This document shows positions 36,229 through 48,149 of a DNA stretch of 64,000 nt, in pieces. The notes under the pieces are model-generated. The model had not been told where the DNA came from and searched no databases. It was given only the letters and a program-made list of their open reading frames with translations. The position numbers were made by a program, and so were the translations under genes. Every line of letters starts with the position of its first letter. The first letter of the stretch is position 1. Origin of the DNA: Castor canadensis (lineage: Eukaryota > Chordata > Mammalia > Rodentia > Castoridae); the NCBI RefSeq assembly GCF_047511655.1, contig NC_133398.1, forward strand, positions 107,400,332 through 107,464,331. The letters run 5' to 3'.

Positions 36229-39200
36229 CACATCAATTTTGGAATACATGGAATGTAAAATTCTATGACTAATATGTTAAAAGTATTAATTGAAAAAGTA
36301 GGCAACATGCAAAAGCAGATGGAAAATGCAAAAAGAGAAATGGGCACTCTCAGAAAGAATCAAAAGGAAATGTTAGAAATAAGAAACACCATTATGGAAT
36401 AGAAGAGTGCCTTTGATGGGCTCACCAGTAGACTACATGTGGCCAAAGAAAGAATAAGCAAGTTTGAATGTATGTCAGCCAGAAGCTTCCAAACTGAAAT
36501 GTAAGAAGAAAAAGAATTTAAAATTTTTATAGTTCATACACTTCAAGAACTTTGAGAGCTGTGTAATCGTTTCTAAATATGTAAATATATGTAATTGCAA
36601 CAACCAAAGAAGAAAAAAGAGAATGAAGCAGAAGAAATATTTGAAGTAATCATGGTTAATTTTTTTTTTTTGCAGTGATAGATTTGAGTACCTCGAGCCA
36701 CTCCACCAGCCCTTTTTTATGTTGGGTATTTTCAAGATAGGTGTAAACCACCCACACCCAGCAATAATTTTTTCAACTTATGAAACTAAACAAAATTTCA
36801 TGGTAGCTTATATAATATCAAGTAGGCAAAATACTAATATAATCTATACTCCAGCATAACATAGCAAAATTTCAGGAAACCGAAGAAAAAATTTTAAATA
36901 AGCCAGTGGGGTGGGAGAAATGGCTGACTAATAGAGGAACAGGATAAGAATTATGGACTAAGCATCATAAAGCATGAAAACAAGAAGAGTGGAGTGAACT
37001 ATTTAGTACTACAAGAAAAAAGAAACAAGGACCTGGAATTTTATAGCCAGAAGAAAATATAAAAACTCTCAAACATAAATGGAGGAAATTCATCACAGGC
37101 AGGCCTTCCCTGCAAGGTCTTTTAACATTTACAAAGTAAATGATAGCTCAGATCTATTTAAAGAAAGGAAAGGCACCAATGAAGGAATAAATGAAGGTAA
37201 AATAAAACTTATTATTTTAAATTAGCATATAATAATGGCAACACCATATAGGACAATGGATAAGAGCAATGAATGACAGCAGTGTTGTAAAGCACAGAGG
37301 AGAGGATTTGGGAAACCTTTATTATTAGGAACCTGTACTGCCTGGGAAGTAATATTATTTTATAATAGATTAGGGTTAGTTGTAAATGTATATTGTAAAC
37401 TTCAGGGAAATGGTTAAAATTATTTGATAGAATAATCAAATAAGTAAAGTTGACAAACTAAGAGAGGAAAGAAAACTGAATTAGGTAAAATGTTTGTTTA
37501 ACAAAAATCATCAAATCATAAAGGAAAACAGAAAATGACTAACAAAATAGTATAAGTAAGTCTTCATATATCAACAATTGTTGTAAATTTGAGTGGATTA
37601 AATTCTCCCATCAAGAGACATAGAAGTACTGAATGGATTTAAAGAAACAAGATCCAATTCTATACTGCTTATAAGAGACTCACTTTGGTCTATCTATCTA
37701 CCTGTTATTCCATCTATCTATCTAGTTACATCAGTTTAAATGGGGAGAGCATGCCATCTGCAATGACATGAATGACCCTGAAAGACTTTATTAAATATTG
37801 CTGTATGGTCTGTTTTTATAAGAAATCATAAAACACTGAATACATAGGAACAGAGAGTGGAGGAGTCGTCACTAAGGAAAAGAGAGTCAAGAAAGTAAAT
37901 TGGAAGATGTAGGGGAAAAGGGTACTAAACATTGTGTTATATCCCTTAAGTACATACAATTAGAACTAATACAAAATATTATACAAATAAAAAATAAAAT
38001 TCCTATTTTAAATAACATATGGCATAAAAAGGTAACAATGAAAATAATGAGCATACTTGGAAAGTAGAGATGGGGAGGATCATAGCTCCAGGCCAGCTGG
38101 GGCAAAGTTTTGAGACCATATTTCAGCCACTATAAGCTGGACCTTGTGGTGCATGCCTGTCATCTCAGCTACAAAGGAAGCACAAATAGGAGGTCTGCAG
38201 TCCAGATCACAAATACAAGATCCTATTTGAAAATAATGATTAAAGCCAAAGGGGAAGAACAGGGACAATGAATTGTAAACAGTTACAGTTGTTGTAGATA
38301 TTAATCCTAATATAAAAATAATTGCTTTAAATATGAATGGACTAAATGAAAAGAAAGTGTGCCAGAGCAGATACACATAAGAAGACCTATGGGCTGGGTG
38401 CAGTGACTCATGACTATATTCTCAGATACTTGGGAGGTAGAGATGGAATGACCACAGTCTGAGGTCAGCCCAGGCAAAAAGTTTAGCAAGATTCTACTTT
38501 AAAGAATAAGCCAAGAACAGTGGTGCTGCCTGTAATCCCAATTTCACAGGTGGTGGAGGTAGGAGGATCACAGTCCAAGGCCAGACTGGGCAAAAGCACA
38601 AGACCATATCTGGAAAACAACTTTAAAGCAAAAAAGGCTGGGACATGGCTCAAGTGGTAGAGTGCTTGTCTAGCATGCAAGAAACCCTGAATTCAAAACT
38701 CTTACACTACCAAAAAAAAAAAGAAGAAGAAGAAGAAAAGGACTTATCAAGGCCTATATTCATATTATTTAGCAGATACCCATTTTAAATATAAAGACAG
38801 ATAAATAAAAAAGAAAGTAATGGAGAAAATGTACCATCCTAACATTACTCAAAAGACAACAGGAATAGTAACTTTAAATTCAGACAAAGAAACTAGAATA
38901 AGGAAAGTTATCAGGTATAAAGGGGGCATTACTAAATAACAAAAGGGTCAATTCTCTAAGAAGATGTAACAACCTTTATGTATACATCTAACAAAAGATT
39001 GTAAAAATAGATAAAGAAAAAACTGGTAGAAATGCAAGGAGAAATAGATGAATCCCCTAATACTCTATTGATAGAGACTTCAACGAGTCTCTATCAGAAA
39101 CTCACAGATCCATCAGGCAGAAAATCAGTAAGGACATAGTTGACCTGAGCAGCAATTACATCAACTTGGTATCATTATTTTTTATGAAATCATTCATCCA

Positions 39201-39570
39201 GCAAGAGTAGAAACACATTATTCTCAGTTCCACATGGATCATTCACCAGGACAGAACACATTCTTTGTCACACAAATATAAAAGAATAGAAACCATACAA
39301 AGTATGTTTTTAGGACAAAATAGTGTTAAACCAGAAATCAGTAACAGAAAGTTAGCTGAAAATCCCCAAATATTCTGAGATTAAACAAAGCATCATTAAC
39401 AACACATTGGTCAAAGAAGTATCAAGACAAGTTTAAAAATATTTGAAACTAAATAAAATGTAAGTACAACTTCTGAAACTATGTTAGATGCAGCAAGAGG
39501 AGTACTTAGAGGAAAATTTATGCCATTAAATGTATATGTTACATAAGAAAGATCTAAAATCTCTGAGCAG
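36229..39570 (+). mobile_element. Old plus-strand L1, 5' half, with SINE insertions
   Basis: Text such as gaaacaccattatggaatagaagagtgcctttgatgggctc (ORF1 region), tcccatcaagagacatag, gcttataagagactcacttt and taacaaaagattgtaaaaat is recognisably L1 ORF1 to early ORF2. Stops are frequent in all frames. SINEs interrupt it at about 36,665-36,780 (minus), 38,060-38,250 (plus) and 38,390-38,735 (plus, composite). A short TCTA repeat lies at 37,692-37,730. Confidence 0.75.
38390..38735 (+). repeat. Composite B1-like/tRNA-like SINE array
   Basis: Two B1-like units (ggctgggtgcagtgactcatg..., then caagaacagtggtgctgcctgtaatccc...) are followed by a tRNA-like unit (gctgggacatggctcaagtggtagagtgcttgtctagcatgca) and an A-rich tail with AAG repeats. 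This is the dimeric SINE plan seen at several sites in the window. Confidence 0.85.
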
Positions 39571-41214
39571 CTCTGATTTATTACCCGATTGATGTCTCTC
39601 TGCTTCTAGAATATTGGGAAACAGATTTCTTTTTAGGTAGTGCAGAGAGAGAAGGAGGAGCCCCAGCCACACAGGAAGTCAAAGGTGGGCATACCCAGGA
39701 CATCAAACTGGAGATCAGCCATGTTACAGTAAGTCTCCTCAGTCAAAGAAGGTAGTCCACATCATCAGAAGGTGGGCACCTAGAGCATACATTCTAGACC
39801 ACTGTTCCAGGCCCACATCACATAGCCAATCTGATTTGCCCATTCCCCTGGGGCCCTTTAGATTCCTTCATCCCACCCTCCACCTCCACCCTTTTATTAT
39901 ACCATGTATTTACTTCAGTGAAATGTTTTCCTTATTCCAGCTGCTACCTAGATAAGACAGTCTTCAACTGCACAGTGATCTCCATTTGGATCCTGCATAG
40001 GGTGTGAAAGTCTAATGTTCCCAGGATGCACGTCCTCAAGATTCACTCTGTCCTCAGCTACAGCTTCTTATGCACTCAATGCTTTTTCCCTGTACAAAAA
40101 CAGAAATTCTGATCCCTAGACCCTTCATATTCCCTCAGAATGATCCATGCTTACAAAACACCATTGGAAAGCAGAGTAACCTATACCAAAGAACAGAATC
40201 CAAGACAAAAATGGAGACAAGGGCATGGAACACTCATAGCAAGCATCTTCAACATTTTTCAATAATTCCTTCTCTCCAAATCTCTTTTTGGCTGCTCTGT
40301 CATTAAGGGCTCTCAAAACAAGCCCTTTCCACTCACACAGTGCCCCACCTGCTGCCTCCTCATTTTACCTACCTAGTCTCCCCTCTCCTTTTCAACTGTT
40401 TTTTAGTTCTACCAATTTCACAGAGCAGTTGTGCTAGAACACAGCCCATACAACCAAACTCATCCTGACTTGGGGAGTAGGCTTATCTTTAGGGTCCTAT
40501 ATCCTCTAATGAGCACAATTGAAATTATATTTAGCAAAGCCTTTTTCTTTGAATCACATTTATGATTACTTCCTCTGTGAAAGTTTTTATGAGGTTTTTT
40601 AAATTATTCATTTATTCACATGTGCATACATTTTTATGAGGTTTTTTTCCCCTGTTTACTTTCTAACTTTTCACCAAAATTCCTATTGGCTCATTTATAC
40701 TTTTAAAAATAGCATGTCATTTTGGTGGGTGGTGTGTAGTCTATCTATTTTATCTCCCTATATTCTCTAGTCACTTAACCATTATAGCTCTTAAAATGTC
40801 ATGATTTAGATTATAAGCTGGTAAAATTAAGCCCTGTGTCATTTCCTGACACTGCTTGCCTATTTTCCCCATTGGAAATGATGAATCTGCCTTGGCCCCA
40901 TATACCCAAACCTTTCCTTTCCATATGATAAGGGTTTGACAGGAAAACCTTTGTCTTCTCCTGCATGCACAACTTCTTTCTCTCTACCCTATGAAAGGTT
41001 GCATCAAGATAGTTTCCTGTCCTCTCATCTATCCTCCCTGACTACAAGAAGTCTATCTGTTCAGAAATATCTTCATTTCCTTCTGGTTCCTGTACTAATT
41101 TTTTGCTGTGGGGAAACTGGTTTCCCTGTTTTTTCTGTCTTCCTATCATTGCCCTTGGTGTTGTTATTGTCCCTGTACTGTGTGCAATTAAGTATTTTCT
41201 AGCTTGTAATAATA
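39571..41214. other. Anonymous sequence
   Basis: No gene recognised in about 1.6 kb. A fragment at 40,597-40,630 (attattcatttattcacatgtgcatac) looks like a tiny minus-strand L1 tail. An 88-codon plus-strand frame (40,936-41,202) is rich in Ser/Leu and has no recognised family. Confidence 0.5.
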
Positions 41215-42545
41215 ACAATGGTGATATTTAGAATGGAAGGGTAAGAGGAGATGGAAAGCAAAGAAGTTAAAGAAAAAGGGAAAAACAAATGAACAAACAA
41301 GTAGAAAAAAACAAAAGAGACAAACAAAAAAAGTTTCAAAGATATAAACAGGAAGAGATAGTGTACTAATCAACCTTAAGCTGAACAGACATTAGAGAGA
41401 CAGACAGAGGATTGAAAAAAATAAATAAATCAATGAAAAAAATAAAATAATTTTTAAAAATCTCCAAGTTCAAATGCTATAAAGTATCAGTCTTAATAAT
41501 TTTGGTGTTAGTCCCTCAGCCTCCAATCCTGGAGATGGTGTCTCAGAAGTAGTTCTGTCATTTTCTCATCAAAGGGGAAAAAAAACCAAGAAACAAAAAC
41601 AAACCAAAAAAACACCACAGATTGTCCCAAGTTCAAATGCAATACAGTTTCAGTAAGTTTTTCAGCATGCAGGTGTAGTTCGGTTGTTGTCTCATCAAAG
41701 GTAGGGAAGAAAAAAAAAAGAGTCTGGAGACAGGTCTGTGAATGGCTATCTGAGGCTGTGGCTCACCTGCCTGCTGCTATCAGCCTGCTGTTGCTGGAGG
41801 CTTTATTTATGCAGATCTCAGGAGTGAGCTTAACATTCACCTAGCCCCTCAGGTTTTCTTTGCTTAGAGTTCTCCTGGGCAGGACCACCACTGTTACAAG
41901 CTTTCCCCTTTCTAAGCACACTGGGAGAGGTGACACTGCACCAGCTTTCTCAGGCCTGCATGTTTATTTACAGTTCACATGGGAAGTGGGTCTTCCCCCT
42001 CTCCTGTGGAGTTTTCCTCCCACCGCCACTTTTACAAGCTTTGCCGACCCTGGTTGCTGGGCTTGTGCTGCTGCTCCTGCCTTCTCCAGCTGGCTTGTTG
42101 TGAGAGATTTCCCCTCCCCGCTCTTTGGCACTCAGGGTGCCCCGCCCTCTTTGCTATATGTCTTTTTTGTTGTTATTGCTTATTATTCAGTTTTTTTTCT
42201 TTTTTCCATGGGTGGGGGTCGGTCTGTCCAAGGGGCTATGCTGATCTGGCCCAGGGTTTCCTGTGGGAGTACCACGTGCCACTTAGCTCACCTTGTGGTC
42301 TGCGTCTTCCCAAGCCATCTGGGCACAGCCGTCTGGCGGCAGCATGGGAGCCCTTCTGGTTTCTCCATTTAACATGAAGTGGAGATGCTATGCGCAGGCT
42401 GGAGGTGTGGAGGAGTCAACATTTTGCCTCTTCTTGGTGGATTTTCCTGTAAGGTGTATCTCCAGCATCTCTCCAAGATTTTACTTTAGGAAGCACGCTT
42501 TCTGCTTCCTCCCTCTAGTTGCCATCTTGGAATCTCGCCTCTCTT
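41215..42545 (-). mobile_element. L1 5' UTR segment
   Basis: Read on the minus strand it starts at 42,545 with gagaggcgagattccaagatggcaactagaggg, the usual start of a mammalian L1, and continues through a GC-rich 5' UTR to about 41,740, then an A-rich stretch. Two imperfectly repeated blocks (ccaagttcaaatgc...ctcatcaaag, at 41,464-41,576 and 41,625-41,700) resemble L1 promoter monomers. No ORF1/ORF2 body follows. Antisense to it lies the long plus-strand open frame 41,860-42,372. Confidence 0.75.
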
Positions 42546-45500
42546 AATTTTAATATTATTCTGCAACTTGACCTCTACTGTCCCCAGCTAAACAAATGGT
42601 CAGAGTTTCCTTATGGCCAGGCCTTTCTAGCTCTCTCAAGACCTGGACCTCCAATCCATATGTTATGTGTTCCTCCATACTCCTTCTCTCCCTACTTCTT
42701 CTCAATCAAAGATGGACTCCCTCTAGATGCTGCCCTGGCCTATTGGTCTCCTCCTCAAGTCCTTTAGAATTTCTTTTCCCTCTCCTCATCCTCATTTTCC
42801 CCTTCCTCCCCTCTATATCTTTCTCTTCAATCCTTTAGAGAACATGGACCCCTGACTCATCAAGGCTCCTCTTCTGGGTCTTCCTCCTCTCAAGGTCCTC
42901 CATCACCTAATCTTGAAACATCCCTTTGACACTCTCTTCTCCATCCTCTCCCATACCCTCCTCTCCTTCATCTCTGTTGGATCTACCAGGTCTGGGCACC
43001 CCTTTATGCCTCAAAGATACCTCCCTTCTCTCTACCCTCTTAGAGAAGTGGCAGGAGCAGAGGGACCTCTCAGGGTTCATATTCCTTTTTCTATGTCTTA
43101 TTTGTCACAAATTGAAAACTAATTTGGTAGTTTCTTGCAGGACCCCTCTCATTTTACTAAGGAATTTGAATATCTTGCCCCTACTTATGACTTGGCCAGA
43201 TATTCATGTCTTTCTAACAACCTGTCTACATACAGAGGAAAGAAATAGGATTCAAACAAAAGCCAGAGACTATGCTGATGCCATCAGCCCAACAAATACA
43301 CCCCAGGAGCAGATGCAGTGCCTTATAAAGACCCTACTTGGGGGCTTTTCTGACTTTTCAGGACATAAGGTCTTTCTACTTCTTCACCCAGAAATTTCCC
43401 CTCCCTTTTTGTAACTTTTCCTGTCCCACTACAAGGAACTCATTTTCTATCTGCTTGTCTTCTGCTTTATTTTTCAAAGTTTTTTTTTCTTTTGATGCTG
43501 GGGTTTTGGCTCATGCTTTTGTGCTTGCTAGACAGGCACTCTAACACTTAGGTCATACCTCCAGCCTCTCTACTGTATTACATAAGCAATACTGTTACCT
43601 TTGGGTGTCTTATACTAAGAGTCACATCCCTTGTGGCATTGCCTACAATATGGTTCACAACATTGGCCTTACCTACAATCATACTATTTCTAGAAATTAA
43701 AATTTCTCCAACTCTTTTTATTCTAACTCCTCTTCATCCTTACTCCATAATTATAAATCATACTGCAACACTATTTCTAGCTATCAATACCTCTGTCTAT
43801 AAGGACTGTGCTGGCTTTGCACACACATTACTTAGTCAGGATGCACTGCTTTTCCAGCACCTCCTACAGTGTGGCCAAATCTCTCTCTGACAGTGCACCC
43901 TCAATTAGGCCACACCCCAAGGGATGAATTTCTACCCCAATCCTATTCAGATGTTTACATAAACACCTTTTTTTATTCACTCCCTCAAATAAAATATATG
44001 CTATGTATATCAGGGCCCCATCTTTCAAGATGTCCAATTATAAACCCAGGCATTATTTGTGAAAAGGCTAATCTTATTTTGTGGCAGATCCCACCTCATC
44101 CTTCCTTTTCTGTACAATCTTGTATCTGAGACCTTTCAGTGTTGGGATCACTCACTACTCAAGACTATAATCAAAGTCTTTCTCTAAATTCTTCTGTCAG
44201 AGGAATAGGCTATAAGTTACACTTCCAACTCTCCAGTTGGTGGGAGCTTGCCTAAACAAGGTCATTGGACTTTGCCTCCAACCTTCCAACAGCAGTCTTA
44301 CACAGAAACCACAATGTGCCCTCCACCTGATTTAACTCACTACCCATTAAAGTACCCCAATTTTTGGTATCTACCTAATCAAAACATGGACAGTGCTTCC
44401 TGTCATAAAAATAAAGGTTCTTTCTTCCCTTCTTCTCTTTCTCTCTTTTTAGAAGTTTTAGCAAGAATTTATTTTAGTAAATAAATCAGTTCTCCCCACC
44501 TTATGCATGGGGATATAATACCTATCATCAACTTTTTTTTGGTGGAACTGGAGTTTGAACTCAGGGCCTCACACTTGTTAGGCAAGTGCTCTACTGCTTG
44601 AGCCACTCCACTAGCCTCCTATTGCCAACTTTTAACTTCAGAATACAAATTTAATGGCATCATCAATCACCCATGCCAGTCAATGTGCCTCAACCCCCTT
44701 GCAGGACTTGGTCTATCTGCTACCTACCCTTTATCCTGCACAAATTAAAGACCCCCTCCAGGCTTCTATCAACATTATCTTACATTTTGCATCTCTCCAT
44801 CTGTAGATTTATATTTTCTTTGTGGATCTTTAGCTTTCCTTTGCATGCCCCAATTGGGTAGGCACCTTCACACTAGTATCTGTCATGCCAGCCATCAAAA
44901 TCCATCCCTCTCCAATTCCCCTCCCTGCCTATGATCTGCCTGGAAGAACAAAAAGAGAACCCATCACCACCTTATAGTCTTGGCCTCCCTCATACCCTGG
45001 GGATTGGAGTTACCGGTGTCTATTCTCTTCCCTCTCTGCTAAACATTTATCTGAAGAAATAGCTTTACAAATGACAGGAATAATTGAAGAAACTAGAAGG
45101 AAACAATTTCAATTAGACTCTCTAGCAGAGGTTATCCTCCAAAATAGAAGCATTCTTGATCTAACTGCTGCATAGGGAAGCACGTGAGCCATGCTAAAAG
45201 AAGAATGCTACTTTTATGTAAATCAGTTTGGAATTGTACAAACTAACCTTTTTTTTTCGTTTGGTGGTACTGGAGTTTGAACTCCGGGGCTCATAATTGC
45301 TAGGCGGGTGCTTTACCACTTGAATCATTCCACCAGCCCCCTGTGCAAACTGAGTTAAATGTGCTGTTAAAATGGACCAATGAATTAAAAGAAAAAGGGC
45401 TCCACTATGGATGGAATTTTTTAATTGGTTTTCTTGGCCTGGTTTTCTTGGGTAACTCCCTTTCTGGGACTTTTTGGCTGCCATTGTGTGTCTTCTCATT

Positions 45501-45810
45501 TTTTGACCCTGTATTATCCATTTCTTAGTCACTCTTCTCCAAAAAACCATACGATCTAATTAATAAAGAGCCTACATACTCTTAAAATCAACCTGGCCTT
45601 TCAAATGATTCAATTGTGGCACTTACCCCAGAGAGGCCTCCTAGCCTCTCAGAGACAACTCTATGACTCTACTCAGCAGGAAAACTTTACAGAAGAAGGA
45701 CCTTCCTCCTGCAAGTCCCCTAGAGTAGGAGTTACTCTGGGTACGTTCCTGCCCCCCCAAAAAAAAATTGGTCCCAAAGATCTGGTCCCAAATAAGTCTG
45801 AGGGGGAAAT
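42546..45810 (+). mobile_element. Class I (gammaretrovirus-like) ERV, internal region: gag and env remnants
   Basis: This is a decayed provirus on the plus strand. The gag part is recognisable at about 42,580-42,770 (matrix-like) and 43,140-43,420 (capsid-like, with a Gag-type acidic/aromatic region). No protease, reverse transcriptase or integrase motif is seen, and env-like text begins by about 43,600. The env part shows surface-subunit segments (43,870-44,130, 44,250-44,480), a region resembling the subunit junction near 44,930-45,000, and a transmembrane subunit (45,040-45,530) with its conserved ectodomain segment, a hydrophobic anchor and a stop near 45,528. Stops and frame changes occur throughout, and minus-strand SINEs interrupt it at 43,485-43,565, 44,535-44,620 and 45,247-45,335. 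No functional protein is possible. A purine-rich tract (about 45,801-45,809) precedes the LTR. Confidence 0.8.
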
Positions 45811-46440
45811 TTAAGACCCCAATTAGCCTAACCTATCCTATTTTGTAAAGGACTCCATTTTGTCTGGCAAGAAAGCTTTTCTGTTTTTTCTGAACTCACG
45901 CAGAACTCCACTTGCATCTTGTTGACAACATATTTGACCTCGCGATGCCACAGAAAAGATTATACAAGCTAATAAACAACCACCCTGGCAAAACAAAACA
46001 CTGACCACCCCAGCCACTTCCTAGAACAGCTAGCTGAACCGAAAAAAAAAAGACATCAGCAGTATATTCCTTATTGTGGTACTGGGGTTTGAATTCAGGG
46101 CCTACACATTGAGCCACTCCACCAGCCATTTTTTGGGAAAGACTTTTTCAAGATATGGTTTCAAGAACTATTTGCCCAGGATGGCTTCAAACAGTGATCA
46201 TCCTGATCTCTGTCTCCTAAGTAGCTAGAATTATAGGCAAGAGTCACTGGCACCCAGCTTTTCCTGCATCTTAAGTGCTTATAAACCCCAGCCCTAACTT
46301 CATTCTGGGCTGACACCTCTTAGTATCAGCCCCTTTCCTCCCTTATAAAAGGAATAAAACTTTGCTTCTGCTTCAATTCTTGATTTTCTGTGAAATCTTT
46401 CACACCTGGCACACCAGCCTCATGGACTGGGACCTAACAC
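45811..46440 (+). mobile_element. 3' LTR of the class I ERV
   Basis: It begins just after the polypurine tract agggggaaat with ttaagacccc, close to the usual gammaretroviral LTR start (tgaaagacccc). It carries a TATA box (tataaaa, 46,344-46,350) and, right after it, a poly-A signal (aataaa, 46,353-46,358). A minus-strand composite SINE (46,055-46,260) interrupts U3. The 3' edge is uncertain (46,420-46,450). No 5' LTR was found. Confidence 0.75.
46055..46260 (-). repeat. Composite SINE inside the LTR
   Basis: The plus strand reads ggtactggggtttgaattcagggcc...gagccactccaccagcc (tRNA-like complement) followed by a B1-like complement ending aattataggcaagagtcactggcacccagc. Confidence 0.9.
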
Positions 46441-46670
46441 TCATCTCTGCTCCATGTGGTGTCATTGGGCTGGTTCATCTGAGGATTAAGGATCTAGTTC
46501 TTAGATGGCCACCTAATCAAGGTTTATCCATAGGCTTCCTAAAAGCATGGCAACTAGAATCCAAAACTAAGTGTTCCCAGAGGCAGGAAGTGGATGCTGC
46601 CCATCTCCTAAGATCTGGGCCCAGAAGCAGGTTCAGTCACTTCTGTATTCTACAGGTCAAAGAACATAGC

Positions 46671-46890
46671 CTTAGCCAGGCACCAGATGCTCACGCCTGT
46701 AATCCTACCTACTAGGGGCAGAGATCAAGAGGACCGGTGTTTGAGGACAGCCCAGGCAAATTGTTCAAGAGACCCTGTCTCAAAAATACTCAGCACAAAA
46801 ACAGGGCTAACAGAATGGCTCAAGTGGTAGAGGACCTGCCTAATAAGTGTGAGGTCCTGAATTCAAACCCCAGTACTGATAGTCTTTTTC
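46671..46890 (+). repeat. Composite SINE (B1-like + tRNA-like)
   Basis: The B1-like unit (gccaggcaccagatgctcacgcctgtaatcc) is followed by the tRNA-like unit (gaatggctcaagtggtagag...aattcaaaccccagtac). Confidence 0.92.
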
Positions 46891-46892
46891 TT

Positions 46893-47092
46893 TTTTTTTT
46901 TTTTGGTGGCATTGGGGTTTGAACTCAGGGCCTAAACCTTGAGCCACTCCACCATTTCTTTATTGTGATAGGGGTTTTTTTGATAGGTTCTCATGAACTA
47001 TTTTCCTGGGCTGGCTTTGAACGGAGATCCTCCTGATCTCTTGCTTCCTGAGTAGCTAGGATTACAGGCATGAGCCACTGGTGCCCAGAAAA
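46893..47092 (-). repeat. Composite SINE, inverted relative to its neighbour
   Basis: A T run, then ggtggcattggggtttgaactcagggcc, then the B1-like complement ending gctaggattacaggcatgagccactggtgcccag. It lies head to tail against the plus-strand copy on its left, so the pair forms a long inverted repeat. Confidence 0.92.
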
Positions 47093-47097
47093 TGGTT

Positions 47098-47202
47098 TGT
47101 TTTTGTTTTTTGGTGATACTGGGGCTTGAACTCAGGGCCTCACACTTGCTAGGCCTAGTAAAGGCAGGCACTCTATCACTTGAGCCACTCCACCAGCCCT
47201 TA
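47098..47202 (-). repeat. tRNA-derived SINE
   Basis: It reads tttttggtgatactggggcttgaactcagggcctcacacttgctagg...gagccactccaccagccc. It has a small internal duplication of the aggc segment. Confidence 0.92.
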
Positions 47203-47908
47203 ATCTTTTTAAATAGTCTGCACAGTCTGTCTCACCCATGGCTGTTTTCCCTAGGCACACCTGTCCAGGCGCCTTCTGACTTGCTCCAGTCTGTTCTCTG
47301 AACAAGTGGCAGAAATCAATGGAACACAGTGGCAACTTGAGGAATGCAAAATCTTCAAACACATTCCGAATAAAAAGCTAAAGATAATGCAACTCATGAA
47401 TACTAATGCTCAAGTGAGCAAAGTAATCGCTTTGGGGTGGAGTACGTGAAGTCTACTTACTCTAATCTTTGACACTTAGTAGGGCATACAATACAGTAAC
47501 TGTTGAATAAAAGCCAATCAGACTATCAAAATGTTCTTAACTTACTAAGGAAGTGTTTTCTATTCTAGGCCAGATCATTTTTTTTTCTGTCTATAATGGG
47601 TGAAATACGCAGATGCATACAGAACTGCTCTTGATGTGTCAAAGTCAAATTTCCTTTATAGGTTTTGGTGCCAAGCGCCAGACCCCCTTCTGTTTTTAAG
47701 CAGCGGGTCTGGAAGGTAGCAGGCAGACGCATAGCAGTAGTAATATATAAGCAAATCATTTTATTTTTCATTACAGGAAGCATTTTAAAGAAAGTACAAT
47801 AAAAAAGTACATAGGTACTTACTAGGTTAGTTGCACAGATGCCACAGTATAATTATGGAAGCCACTGCTCTAAGTTTCACTGTTAGAGATTATCAACCTC
47901 ACTTCATT
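47203..47908. other. Anonymous sequence upstream of IARS1
   Basis: No gene or repeat recognised. Confidence 0.5.
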
Positions 47909-48105
47909 TGTTTTATTTTATTTTGATGGTACTGGGGTTTGAACTCAGAGCCCCACACTTGCGAGGCAGTCGCTCTACCTCTTGAACCACTCCACCAGTC
48001 TCCTTGTATGTTGGCTATTTGCCTTCGAACTGCGATCCTCTATCCTCCGGATCTCGGCCTCCTGAGTCGCTAAAATTACAGGCGTGAGACACGGGCGCCC
48101 GAACA
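47909..48105 (-). repeat. Composite SINE abutting the IARS1 CpG island
   Basis: It reads gatggtactggggtttgaactcagagcc...gaaccactccaccagtc, then a B1-like complement ending attacaggcgtgagacacgggcgcccg. It retains several CpG, suggesting a fairly young or undermethylated copy. Confidence 0.9.
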
Positions 48106-48149
48106 AGATAGGATGTGATTTACGGTACAGTGAAATGCACAGATTTGCA

